From assembly GCF_029989365.1 (NCBI RefSeq), contig NZ_JAPRAQ010000035.1, forward strand, positions 1-64,000: a DNA stretch of 64,000 nt, written 5' to 3'. The position numbers were made by a program, and so were the translations under genes. This document shows, piece by piece, positions 14,752 to 23,085 of the stretch; within the stretch, counting starts at the first letter, position 1; every line of letters begins with the position of its first letter. A model generated the notes under the pieces. It did not search any database, was not told the origin of the DNA, and saw nothing but the letters and a program-made list of their open reading frames with translations. The DNA is from Bradyrhizobium sp. Arg816 (GTDB taxonomy: Bacteria > Pseudomonadota > Alphaproteobacteria > Rhizobiales > Xanthobacteraceae).

Positions 14752-17700
14752 GGCGTAGACATGCTCGCTGCCGCCGTCGAGATGCGTATTCGCAGCCGTG
14801 CCGGTTGCGCCGACATCCTGCTCGCCGCCGCCGCTGACGGTGGCGCCGGTCGCCGTGCCCGCCACGAACTGGTAGCCGCCGCTGATCGCGGCACTGCCGT
14901 CGGTGGCGCCGGAGTCCACATACTGGAAGCCGCCGGTCTCGATGGTCGTGGTGGTGGTTGCACCGCCCGAACCGACATATTGCCGCCCGCCGGCATTGAT
15001 GGTGGTGCCGGTGGCATGGCCGTCCGTGAGCACCTGCTGCTCACCGTCGAGCACGGTGTTGGTGACAGTCCCCTGGGAAACGTCCTGATAGCCGCCCGCG
15101 GCAACGGTCGTGCCATCGGCACTGCCGCCCTGATAGACATGCTGGATGCCGCCGCTCTGGACCAGCGCACCGGTTGCCGTCCCGTAGTCGTACTGAACGC
15201 CGCCCGCGCCAACGGTCGTGCTCGTCGCCGATCCGACGATGTACTGCCGGCCACCAGCGATGGTCGCACCGCTGTCGGTGGCACCGGCGTCGACATACTG
15301 GAAGCCGCCGGTCGCGATGGTCGTATTGGTGGTCGCGCCACCGGAGCCGACATATTGCCGCCCACCGGCATTGATGACGGTGCCGGCAGCCTGGCCACCG
15401 GCAAGCACCTGCTGATTGCCGGCGAGCACGGTGTTGGTGGCCATCCCCTGGTAGACGTCCTGATAGCCGCCCGCAGCAACGGTGGTGCCGCTGGCACTGC
15501 CGCCTTGATAGACGTGTTGGGAGCCGCCGCTCTGGACCATTGCACCGGTCGCTGTGCCGTAATCGTATTGATTGCCGCCCGAGCCGATCGTGGCATTCGC
15601 GCTGCTGCCCGTCACATATTGCGTGCCGAAGACGATCGCATCGTGGTCGGCGCCGGCCGTGCTTTGGGTGCCAAGAGCCTCGATGACGGTGCCGTAGGTG
15701 CTGCCGTTGACGTAGACGTTCTGGAGTCCGCCCGACTTGATCGTGGTGTGGATCGCCGTGTTGCCGACCGTTTGCGTGCCATAAAGCACCGTGTCCTTGG
15801 CGGTCCCCTGGAAGCTCACGAGCTGAGTGGCGCCAGCCTGCACCAGGGTCCCGGTCGCCGTGCCGTATTCGAGCCCTTGGCTCCCACCATTGTATATCGT
15901 TGCCCCGGTCGAGGTCCCGCGGACGATTTCGCCCGCGCCGGAGAGCACGATCGCACCGGTTTCCGCGGCGTTGGAATCCACGGTGAAGAAACTGTTCACA
16001 ACCACCGCGTTGGTGATCTGCGTGCTGGAGACAAGCGTATAGCCGCCCCTGATGAGCGTATAGGTCGGCGAGGCGCCGACATTGCCTGCGGCATCCGAGA
16101 ATCTAGCCGCGATCGTCGTCAATCCGAACGGCACCACCTGGCTGTTGAACTGCCACGATCCGGTTGCGCTGGAGACGATCACGTCGGTCCCTCCGACCGT
16201 GACGGTCACCTGCGCCGCCACGTCGGTCGTCCCCTGCAGGGTGACCTTCGGGTTTGACACCGACGAGTCGGCCGACAAATTGATGCCCGTGATCCCGAGC
16301 GATGCGGTCGCATCGACCGTGAAGGTGAACGCCGGGCCGACGCTGCTGTTGCCGTGGGAGTCGGTCGCAGCCGCGACATAGCTGTAAGTGGTGCCGTCCT
16401 GCAGGCCGGACACGCCGAGGCTCCACGTGCCGTTCTGGCCGACCGTGGCCGTGCCGACGACTGCGTGAGTCATGGCGTCGGTGACCGAGATGGTGTCGCC
16501 GGCATTGCCGGTGCCGGCCAACGTCGTCGCCCCACCATGGAAATGCGCCGCGTTGATGTAATTGTTGCCGTCGGCGCCGAGGGTGACGTCCCCGTCGGTG
16601 ATGGTCAGCGCCGGCGACGTCCGCACGATCGTGTACGCCGGTCCCGTCTCGCTGGATGAACCGGTCAGCAGGATATCGGTGCCCGAACTTTGAGTGAAAG
16701 GATTGGTGCCGAATTGATATCCGACCAGAACGTCGGCCTTGCCGTCGCCGTTCAGGTCACCGACGCCGATCTGCCCGGCGGTCTTGTCGAGCGGCGAGAT
16801 CCTCACTTGCCCGAACGTGCCGTCGCCGTGACCGAAGAAGGTCGAGAGCGTGTTGTTGGTTCCGACGACCACGAGATCAGCCACGCCATCGCCGTTGATG
16901 TCGGCGACCGCGCCGGATCCGATCGTACCCGCCGCCTGAAGAGTCGTCCCGGACGAGGTGAAAGTACCGTCGCCGTTGCCGAGCAGGATCGAGATTGTGG
17001 CGCTGCTGACGGCCGCCATGTCGAGCTTGCCGTCACCGTTGAAATCGCCGGTGAGGACAGATGTCGCCGTCCCGACCGGGGACGACGGAGCCTGGAACGT
17101 GCCGTCACCATTGCCGAAGCTCAGCGCTATTGCCAGATTGGTCGAATTCCTCGTCACGAGGTCGAGCTTGCCGTCTCCATTGAAGTCGCCATAGGCGATG
17201 GAGCCGACGCCGAGATTCGTGGTGATGGCAGTCCCAAACGTACCGTTGCCATTTCCTGGCAGGACCGTGCTGCCGACGACGATGTCGAGCACGCCATCGC
17301 CGGTCACGTCGATCACTTTAGGTGTTTGATAGACGCCGCTGCCGACGGAATAGCTCGTGTTGGCCCCGAACGTGCCGTTACCGTTGCCGAGACGAACAGT
17401 CACGGTACCGTCGAGGGTGACCTGTTCGATGTCCAGCTTGCCGTCGCCATTCAGATCGGCAAGCGCCAGCAAGGGCAATAGGCCTGGGCTCGAGGTGTTC
17501 GAGGCTGAGGAGAAGTGACCGGTGCCGTCGTTCAGCGCCACGCTGACGTAGCTCGGGTTGACGAAAAAGTTTGTCCCCATCACGACGTCCAGCTTCCCGT
17601 CTCCGTTGACGTCGCCGATCGCGAAGGACGTCGGGCTGTTTACGGTCAGCTTCGATTCGGATTGGTACGGTCCGACATAGTAACCATTGGTATCGTGGAC

Positions 17701-17976
17701 GTTGCTTCCCGTGAACTGGAGCGCCACCGAGCCGGAGCCGAATCCGGTATTCACCGTGACCGTATAGCTCGAAAGGTTGCTGCCGGCGACCGGCGTCACG
17801 TCGGTGATGCCCGCGCCGCCGATGCTGCCACTCGTTGCAAGGCTGAACTGATCGATCGTGACGCCAAGAACAGGCTTCGAGAAGGTGACGGTGTAGTGCA
17901 CCGTTCCGGCGTCGGTCTGGGTCGGATCGGTCGCTGTGATGCTGGTGATAGTCGGAAGATCGGGGATGACGGGCAT
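14584..17976 (-). CDS. Large FG-GAP / Ig-like / AIDA-type repeat protein (copy 2, C-terminus frameshifted)
   Basis: This 1130-residue frame is collinear with copy 1: Ig-like N-terminus, about eight FG-GAP Ca-binding repeats (DVNGDGKLD, DLNGDGKAD, about 115-490), Big/Ig-like region (about 490-650) and AIDA-type GGxQxV repeats. It is longer because a 125-residue block (375 nt) of AIDA repeats occurs twice in tandem. After VYAGA the frame departs from the paralogue and ends in an Arg/Ser-rich tail stopping at 14584, so the conserved C-terminus (possible secretion signal) lies in another frame at 14435-14751. ATG 17976 has AGGGAA upstream. Confidence 0.82.
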   Translation of the reverse strand: MPVIPDLPTITSITATDPTQTDAGTVHYTVTFSKPVLGVTIDQFSLATSGSIGGAGITDVTPVAGSNLSSYTVTVNTGFGSGSVALQFTGSNVHDTNGYYVGPYQSESKLTVNSPTSFAIGDVNGDGKLDVVMGTNFFVNPSYVSVALNDGTGHFSSASNTSSPGLLPLLALADLNGDGKLDIEQVTLDGTVTVRLGNGNGTFGANTSYSVGSGVYQTPKVIDVTGDGVLDIVVGSTVLPGNGNGTFGTAITTNLGVGSIAYGDFNGDGKLDLVTRNSTNLAIALSFGNGDGTFQAPSSPVGTATSVLTGDFNGDGKLDMAAVSSATISILLGNGDGTFTSSGTTLQAAGTIGSGAVADINGDGVADLVVVGTNNTLSTFFGHGDGTFGQVRISPLDKTAGQIGVGDLNGDGKADVLVGYQFGTNPFTQSSGTDILLTGSSSETGPAYTIVRTSPALTITDGDVTLGADGNNYINAAHFHGGATTLAGTGNAGDTISVTDAMTHAVVGTATVGQNGTWSLGVSGLQDGTTYSYVAAATDSHGNSSVGPAFTFTVDATASLGITGINLSADSSVSNPKVTLQGTTDVAAQVTVTVGGTDVIVSSATGSWQFNSQVVPFGLTTIAARFSDAAGNVGASPTYTLIRGGYTLVSSTQITNAVVVNSFFTVDSNAAETGAIVLSGAGEIVRGTSTGATIYNGGSQGLEYGTATGTLVQAGATQLVSFQGTAKDTVLYGTQTVGNTAIHTTIKSGGLQNVYVNGSTYGTVIEALGTQSTAGADHDAIVFGTQYVTGSSANATIGSGGNQYDYGTATGAMVQSGGSQHVYQGGSASGTTVAAGGYQDVYQGMATNTVLAGNQQVLAGGQAAGTVINAGGRQYVGSGGATTNTTIATGGFQYVDAGATDSGATIAGGRQYIVGSATSTTVGAGGVQYDYGTATGALVQSGGIQHVYQGGSADGTTVAAGGYQDVSQGTVTNTVLDGEQQVLTDGHATGTTINAGGRQYVGSGGATTTTTIETGGFQYVDSGATDGSAAISGGYQFVAGTATGATVSGGGEQDVGATGTAANTHLDGGSEHVYAGACSRTSISAARTAQRWCSTRRRACLARSPISALTTPSTSATRWSAVSMSTARTI
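14821..15195 (-). repeat. 375-nt intragenic repeat, unit 2
   Basis: Encodes QYDYGTATGALVQSGG...; it directly follows unit 1 (15196-15570) with an exact period of 125 codons. The two differ by scattered substitutions such as YQDVSQG versus YQDVYQG. Copy 1 of the gene has one such unit. Confidence 0.8.
15196..15570 (-). repeat. 375-nt intragenic repeat, unit 1
   Basis: Encodes QYDYGTATGAMVQSGG...TTVGAGGV, made of six or so AIDA-type 20-residue motifs. It is repeated in the next 375 nt towards the 3' end of the gene. Confidence 0.8.
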
Positions 17977-18130
17977 CTGAATTCCCTGCGGTGGCGCGTG
18001 TTGATGCGAGAAATCGAATTGCACGCAAACTCCGGAGAGACCGGCGCTGTGCGCAATTGACCGCACGACGGCAATTCGAAATTGCACGTCGCACGCTCTG
18101 CATCCGCGACCCTACAGGGGCTGCTTGTCG

Positions 18131-18160
18131 GTTATGTTACACGATAACAAAATTAACATA
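18131..18160. promoter_or_regulatory. Nested inverted repeat upstream of repeat-protein copy 2
   Basis: GTTATGTTA (18131-18139) is followed by TAACA (18145-18149) and TTAACATA (18153-18160). The inner TGTTA-N5-TAACA palindrome is preserved; the outer arm is less perfect than at 14.2 kb. The preceding CCCTACAGGGGCTGCTTGTCG is shared by both copies. Confidence 0.35.
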
Positions 18161-18187
18161 GCGGGGAGAGGCTGTGGATAGTCGGTC

Positions 18188-19207
18188 TCACAGCTCCAGC
18201 AATCCGCCGTCGCCGTTCTCGTCGGCGAAGGCCAGCAGCGTGCCCTTGGCGTTCCAGGCAATCGCCGCGACCGGAGGCGTGCCGTTGCGCCGGACCAGGA
18301 TCTCGGCGCCGTCCTCGAGCCGCACCATCAGCACGGTGCCGTCGCTGTAACCGGCGGCGAGTATGTCGTTCTTGGGATGACACGCGACCACCGACACGCG
18401 CGCCTGCAGCGGCGCGAGCATCGCGGGCTCCTTGCCCATCGGGCCGTCCTTGCTGCCGAACGGCCAGATGATGACTGTGTCGGCACCCGAAGTCGCCAAC
18501 CCTTTGCCGCCCGCGCTCCAGGACATCGAGCGGACGCGGCCGGGATAGCCGGTCATGCGCATGTGCCTGTTGTCGGCAAGCCGCCAGCCGTGCAGCGCCG
18601 CCTCGTGCATCGTGGTGACCAGGAACTTGTTGTCGGGGCTGAAGGTGACGCCGAGATGCGAGCCGGCCCAGGGCAGGAATTCGGCTGAGCCTTCCATGTT
18701 CGGAAACCACAGCGTGGCGCCGTTGTAATGGGCGATCGCGAGCCGCAGGCCCTTCGGCGCGAAGGCGAGACCGCCGACGGTCGAGGGCACCTCAAGCGAC
18801 TTCTCCTCGGCCCTGCCGCTCTTGACGGTCGCCTTCTTGCCGGCCGACCAGGCATAGGCACCGTCGGGATGGAGCGCCACCGCGTCGATCCAGCGCCGCT
18901 TGGGGTCGGTGGCGAGCAGCGTCACCTCACCCTTGGCGTCGAGCGACACAACCTTACCGTCGTCGCCGCCCATGATGAGGCGCTTGCCGTCGGAGGCGGT
19001 CGACAGAATGCCGCCGCTATGGACAGCGACCGTCGTGATCTCGCCCTTGGCGTCGACGAGCGCGACATTCTCCTCGCCGCCGACGAAGGCGGCGCGGGGC
19101 CCAAGGAAATACACCGAGGTCACGCCCATGCCGAGCGTAACCGGCTTGACGCGGTCGGTGACGGAGACGATCGAGGCGGAATCGGGGGCCGGCGTAAACT
19201 CTTTCAT
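18188..19207 (-). CDS. WD40/beta-propeller protein of the zinc operon
   Basis: This 339-residue protein consists of about seven WD40-like blades (for example VGGLAFAPKGLRLAIAH, LGVTFSPDNKFLVTT, VSVVACHPKNDILAAGYSDGTV). No signal peptide is seen, so it is probably cytoplasmic. Its ATG overlaps the stop of the CobW-type GTPase gene as TGATG, implying coupled translation, and it ends the zinc operon. A scaffold or client role with the GTPase is inferred. The reaction, if any, is unknown. It differs from periplasmic AztD-type propeller chaperones by lacking a signal peptide. Confidence 0.82.
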   Translation of the reverse strand: MKEFTPAPDSASIVSVTDRVKPVTLGMGVTSVYFLGPRAAFVGGEENVALVDAKGEITTVAVHSGGILSTASDGKRLIMGGDDGKVVSLDAKGEVTLLATDPKRRWIDAVALHPDGAYAWSAGKKATVKSGRAEEKSLEVPSTVGGLAFAPKGLRLAIAHYNGATLWFPNMEGSAEFLPWAGSHLGVTFSPDNKFLVTTMHEAALHGWRLADNRHMRMTGYPGRVRSMSWSAGGKGLATSGADTVIIWPFGSKDGPMGKEPAMLAPLQARVSVVACHPKNDILAAGYSDGTVLMVRLEDGAEILVRRNGTPPVAAIAWNAKGTLLAFADENGDGGLLEL

Positions 19208-20250
19208 CACGAGACGATGCAGCTCTCAAAACCCTCGCGAATGGCCTTTTCCGGCAATTCGCGGCCGATGAAGACGAGGCGGCTCTCGCGCGGCTCGCCG
19301 TCCTTCCACTTCCGCTGGTGGTTGCCCTCCAGCATCATGTGGACGCCCTGGAAGACATAGCGGTCATCATCGTCGTGGAAGGCGAGGATGCCCTTGGAGC
19401 GCAGGATCTTGCCGCCCTCCACCTGCACCAGGTTCTGGAGCCAGGGCATGAACACGTTCGGATCGAGCGGCTTGTCGGTCTTGAGCGACAGCGATTGCAT
19501 GTCCTCGTCGTGATAGTGCTTCAGGCCGTGGCCGTGATCATGGTGGTGATGGTCGTGGCCGTGATGGTGATGATCATGGTCGTGGTCATGATCGTCGGCC
19601 TCCAGGAAATCCGGCTCGATGTCGAGGATGCGGTCGAGGTCGAAGGCGCCGCGGTCGAGCACGTCCGCCAGGGCCACCGAGCAGCGCTCGGTGCGATGCA
19701 GCTTGGCATAGGGGTTGATGGCGCGGATGCGGGCCTCGACCTCGGCAAGCTCCGGCTTGGTGACGAGATCGGTCTTGTTCAGCACGATGACGTCGGCGAA
19801 CGCGATCTGGTTCTTGGCCTCGGGCGCGTCCTTGAGCCGGTCGGACAGCCATTTGGCGTCGGCGACCGTGACGACGGCATCGAGCCGCGCGTTCTTCTGC
19901 ACGTCCTCGTCGACGAAGAAGGTCTGGGCGACCGGCGCCGGATCGGCAAGGCCGGTGGTCTCGACGATAATGGCGTCGAACTTGCCCTTGCGCTTCATCA
20001 GGCCGTCCATGATGCGCACGAGGTCGCCGCGCACGGTGCAGCAGATGCACCCGTTGTTCATCTCGAACACTTCCTCATCGGCGCCGATGATGAGGTCGTT
20101 GTCGATGCCGATCTCGCCGAATTCGTTGACGATGACGGCGTATTTCTTGCCGTGGTTTTCCGACAGGATGCGGTTCAACAGCGTGGTCTTGCCGGCGCCG
20201 AGATAGCCGGTCAGCACGGTCACGGGAATTTTCTGGGACGCTTCAGACAT
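19207..20250 (-). CDS. CobW/COG0523-family GTPase, putative zinc chaperone
   Basis: This 347-residue metal-chaperone GTPase has the Walker A loop GYLGAGKTT at 15-23, the metal-binding CxCC motif C68-I-C70-C71 in NGCICCTVRGDL, the NKTD guanine motif, and a His/Asp-rich stretch between the GTPase and C-terminal CobW domains (about 222-247). COG0523 proteins under Zur control deliver zinc to client enzymes when zinc is scarce. Here it lies in the operon of a zinc ABC importer headed by a Zur box, so zinc rather than cobalt is inferred. The gene starts 54 nt after the binding-protein gene. Confidence 0.92.
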   Translation of the reverse strand: MSEASQKIPVTVLTGYLGAGKTTLLNRILSENHGKKYAVIVNEFGEIGIDNDLIIGADEEVFEMNNGCICCTVRGDLVRIMDGLMKRKGKFDAIIVETTGLADPAPVAQTFFVDEDVQKNARLDAVVTVADAKWLSDRLKDAPEAKNQIAFADVIVLNKTDLVTKPELAEVEARIRAINPYAKLHRTERCSVALADVLDRGAFDLDRILDIEPDFLEADDHDHDHDHHHHGHDHHHHDHGHGLKHYHDEDMQSLSLKTDKPLDPNVFMPWLQNLVQVEGGKILRSKGILAFHDDDDRYVFQGVHMMLEGNHQRKWKDGEPRESRLVFIGRELPEKAIREGFESCIVS

Positions 20251-20304
20251 AACAACTCCGGGTCGGGCTTTTCCGCGCGACGCACGGCGGGGTGGCCCCC
20301 TGCC

Positions 20305-21174
20305 CTAGTGGTCAAGCGCGCTGGTCAGGGCCTTTATATTGTGCCTGACCATATCAATGTAAGTGGGTGCGAGCCCCTTTTCGCCGGTCAAACCGTCCGA
20401 AATCAGGGTCCCGCCGACCTTGGCCCCGGTCTCGGCCGCGATCCGCCGGATCAGGCGGTCATCACTGATGTTTTCCAGGAACACGGCCGGGATTTTTTGG
20501 GCCTTGATCTGGCCGATGATGGCGGCGATGTCCCGCGCGCTGGGCTCGGTCTCCGTGGAGACCCCCAAGGGGGCCACGAACTGGACACCATATTCGGCGG
20601 CGAAATAGCCGAAGGCGTCATGGGTGGAGATCACCCTGCGCCGGCCCAGTGGGATTTTCGCCACGGCCTCCCGCACCTCGCGGTCGAGCGCTTCGAGCGT
20701 ATCCAGATAGGCCTTTGCCCGGGCGCGAAAGAACTCGGCGTCGTCAGGGTCGGCCGCGGCCAGCGCATTGGCGATGTCGCTCACGTAGATCTTGGCGTTC
20801 GGGACGGACTGCCAGGCATGCGGATCCGCGGCCGAGCCGAGCTTCAGCGGTGCGATGCCGGCGCTCGCGGTGACCACCTGCGCCTTGCTTCCGGCGGACT
20901 GCACCAGACGCGGCAGCCAGCCTTCGAGGCCGAGCCCGTTGACGATCACGAGCTTTGCGTCCGCAATCCGCTTCGCATCGCTTGGCGCGGGCGTGTAGAC
21001 GTGGACGTCGCTGTCGGGGCCGACCAGCGTCGTGACGTTGACTCGATCGCCGCCAACGTTCCGGACGAAATCGCCGAGGATCGAGAAGCTCGCGACGACA
21101 TTGAGCCGCTCGGCCGCATGCAGCGGCGAGGCGATCAGCAGGAGCACATAAAGCAGGAGACGCCGCATCGTCAC
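20305..21174 (-). CDS. Zinc ABC transporter substrate-binding protein (ZnuA/cluster A-I type)
   Basis: This roughly 289-residue periplasmic metal-binding lipocalin-like clamp protein has a signal peptide (RRLLLYVLLLIASPLHAA). Likely ligand regions are DVHVYTPAPSD, DPHAWQS, STHDAFGYFAAEYG and the late ISDGL aspartate, the His/His/His/Asp-type pattern of cluster A-I proteins. It lacks a long His loop, which the operon instead supplies in the small His-rich protein. It may start at GTG 21174, overlapping the permease stop (GTGA), or at ATG 21168. It is third in the ATPase-permease-binding-protein order. Confidence 0.92.
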   Translation of the reverse strand: MTMRRLLLYVLLLIASPLHAAERLNVVASFSILGDFVRNVGGDRVNVTTLVGPDSDVHVYTPAPSDAKRIADAKLVIVNGLGLEGWLPRLVQSAGSKAQVVTASAGIAPLKLGSAADPHAWQSVPNAKIYVSDIANALAAADPDDAEFFRARAKAYLDTLEALDREVREAVAKIPLGRRRVISTHDAFGYFAAEYGVQFVAPLGVSTETEPSARDIAAIIGQIKAQKIPAVFLENISDDRLIRRIAAETGAKVGGTLISDGLTGEKGLAPTYIDMVRHNIKALTSALDH

Positions 21175-22040
21175 GCTTCCAGATGCCGGCCGGGAAACAG
21201 CTGCCGGACGATACCGCCGACGCGGCCGAACAGGACGGAGACGATGTAGAGCACCGTCGCCACCAGAATGATCGCAGGGCCCGACGGCACGCGGGTCTGA
21301 AACGACAGCACAAGGCCCGCATAGCCCGAGACCGCGGCAGCGACGACGGCGATGCAGATCATGACGGTGAGATCGCGCGACCAGAACCGGGCAATGCCGG
21401 CCGGCAGGATCATCAGGCCCACCGCGAGCAGCGTGCCGAGCGCCTGAAAGCCGTTGACGAGGTTGATCACGACGAGCGCGAGGAAGGCGAGATGCGCGGG
21501 GCCGCCGGCGCGGCTGACGGTGCGCAGGAACAGGGGATCGACACTCTCGATCACCAGCGGGCGATAGATCACCGCGAGCACCAGCAGCGTCACCGTGGCG
21601 TTGAAGGCGACCACCAGCAGGGTCTGGTCGTCCATCGCGAGGATGTTGCCGAACAGCACGTGCAAGAGGTCGATATTGGTGCCCTTGATCGAGACGATGG
21701 TGACGCCCAGCGCCAGCGAGGCCAGATAGAAGGTCGCAAGCGAGGCGTCCTCCTTCAGCCCGGTCGAACGCGCGACCACGCCGGCGAGGATCGCAACCGC
21801 AAAGCCTGCGACCAGGCCGCCGGCGGTCATCGCGAACAGATTGAGGCCGGAGAGCAGGAAGCCGACGGCCGCACCGGGCAGGATCGCATGCGCCATGGCG
21901 TCGCCGACGAGGCTCATCCGCCGCAGCATCAGGAACACGCCGATCGGCGCGCCCGCCAGCGACAGCGCGATCACGGCGGCAAGCGCGCGCCGCATGAACT
22001 CGAATTCGGTGAACGGGCCGATCAGCGCGTCATAGATCAT
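21171..22040 (-). CDS. Metal ABC transporter permease (ZnuB type)
   Basis: This 289-residue inner-membrane subunit has about eight hydrophobic segments and the ABC-3 family landmarks VGDAMAHAILPGAAVGFLLSG (about residues 49-69) and DLLHVLFGNILAM. It starts 6 nt after the ATPase stop, and its stop overlaps the binding-protein start. Together they form a zinc importer; a manganese role is less likely given the Zur box upstream. Confidence 0.93.
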   Translation of the reverse strand: MIYDALIGPFTEFEFMRRALAAVIALSLAGAPIGVFLMLRRMSLVGDAMAHAILPGAAVGFLLSGLNLFAMTAGGLVAGFAVAILAGVVARSTGLKEDASLATFYLASLALGVTIVSIKGTNIDLLHVLFGNILAMDDQTLLVVAFNATVTLLVLAVIYRPLVIESVDPLFLRTVSRAGGPAHLAFLALVVINLVNGFQALGTLLAVGLMILPAGIARFWSRDLTVMICIAVVAAAVSGYAGLVLSFQTRVPSGPAIILVATVLYIVSVLFGRVGGIVRQLFPGRHLEA

Positions 22041-22046
22041 CTGTGA

Positions 22047-22808
22047 TCACGCCGCCCGCGAACGTCCGTCCTCGGCGCAAGCCGTGGCACTGTCGTCAAA
22101 AGCCTCGCACATCCGCATCGCGACCAGCAGGTTTTCCGGCGTCAGCACCTCCGCCGTCGGTCCCCAGGCCACGGGCCCGCGCGCCAGCACCAGCGTTTCG
22201 GTGAAATGGTTGCGCACCATTTCCATGTCGTGCAACGCGGCGAGCACGGTGCGGCCTTCGCCGTGCCAGTGCTTCACCAGCGCAAGCAGATCGGCCGTGG
22301 TCTTGCTGTCGATGGCGTTGAAGGGCTCGTCGAGCACGATCAGGCGCGCGTCCTGGAGCAGCACGCGCGCGAACAAGATGCGCTGCATCTGCCCGCCCGA
22401 GAGCGTGCCGATGGGGCGGTTCTCGAAGCCGTTGAGGCCGACGGAGGCGATCGCGCGCAGGATCTTCTCGCGCGCAGCCTTGCCGATGCCACCGAACAGG
22501 CCCGCGTCGCGCCACAGCCCGGTGCCGACGAAGTCGAACACCGAGATCGGGAAGCTGCGGTCGATCTCCGCGCTCTGCGGCAGATAGGCGATATCACGGG
22601 AATCGAGTCCGCCGAGATGGATGCTGCCGTCGAGCGGCCGGAGGATGCCGACGATGCCGCGCAACAGCGTCGACTTGCCGGCGCCGTTCGGGCCGATCAC
22701 GGCGACCAGCGCGCCAGCTGCGACCTCGCCGTTGAGATGATGCACGGCCGGGTGACGGTCATAGCCGAGCGTGACGTTGTGAAAGTGCAGTGCCGCCGCC
22801 ATGGTCAC
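22047..22808 (-). CDS. Metal ABC transporter ATP-binding protein (ZnuC type)
   Basis: This roughly 253-residue ATPase has Walker A GPNGAGKST (about 39-47), a Q-loop region AYLPQSAEIDR, the signature LSGGQMQR, and Walker B LIVLDEPF followed by the H-loop (AALHDMEM). The start is either GTG 22808, which overlaps the upstream small gene's TGA as GTGA, or ATG 22802 two codons later; coupling favours the first. It powers zinc import with the permease and binding protein downstream. Confidence 0.94.
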   Translation of the reverse strand: MTMAAALHFHNVTLGYDRHPAVHHLNGEVAAGALVAVIGPNGAGKSTLLRGIVGILRPLDGSIHLGGLDSRDIAYLPQSAEIDRSFPISVFDFVGTGLWRDAGLFGGIGKAAREKILRAIASVGLNGFENRPIGTLSGGQMQRILFARVLLQDARLIVLDEPFNAIDSKTTADLLALVKHWHGEGRTVLAALHDMEMVRNHFTETLVLARGPVAWGPTAEVLTPENLLVAMRMCEAFDDSATACAEDGRSRAA

Positions 22809-23041
22809 CTCATCGCCAGGAAGACCACGCCCCAGAGCACGGCACAGACGGCAAGCGCGGCCGCGAGCCGGCCGGCCAAGGTCATGCGCAGGATCGACCA
22901 GGGCGCGTCCTGGGCCGGATGGGGCGAGGCCGCATCATGGACATGGGCGTGGGTATGGTCGTGGCCATGCGAATGCCCGTGGTCATGAGAATGGTCATGA
23001 ACGTGGTCGTGCTGATGGGCGTGGGACGCGGCGGGAACCAT
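22805..23041 (-). CDS. Small His-rich single-span membrane protein, first gene of the Zur operon
   Basis: This 78-residue protein has an N-terminal half of alternating His/Asp/Gly (18 histidines within about residues 7-35) and one membrane helix near the C-terminus (about 57-75). This is a compact metal-binding head on a membrane anchor. It is encoded directly behind a Zur-box palindrome and overlaps the ABC ATPase gene by 4 nt, so co-expression with zinc import is expected. No Shine-Dalgarno is visible upstream of the ATG. A role in collecting or buffering Zn2+ at the membrane is inferred; it may be an accessory part of the importer. Confidence 0.82.
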   Translation of the reverse strand: MVPAASHAHQHDHVHDHSHDHGHSHGHDHTHAHVHDAASPHPAQDAPWSILRMTLAGRLAAALAVCAVLWGVVFLAMR

Positions 23042-23048
23042 GTCTAAG

Positions 23049-23065
23049 ACGTTATACTATAACAT
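23049..23065. promoter_or_regulatory. Zur box
   Basis: GTTATACTATAAC (23051-23063) is a perfect palindrome around its centre base. With flanks it reads AATGTTATAGTATAACGT on the minus strand, matching the known proteobacterial Zur consensus TGTTATANTATAACA at all but one position. It lies 9-22 nt upstream of the first operon start codon, where bound repressor would block RNA polymerase. Confidence 0.88.
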
Positions 23066-23085
23066 TACCCCTGTCCACGGCCGGC

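Noticed and set aside
11187..15600. CRISPR-like or satellite repeats
   Set aside because: The periodicity is protein-coding (20-residue AIDA motifs, 375-nt units) with no short constant repeat and unique spacer pattern.
19318..21249. 643-codon plus-strand frame
   Set aside because: Antisense of the CobW GTPase and zinc-binding protein genes; both sense genes have intact catalytic or ligand motifs.
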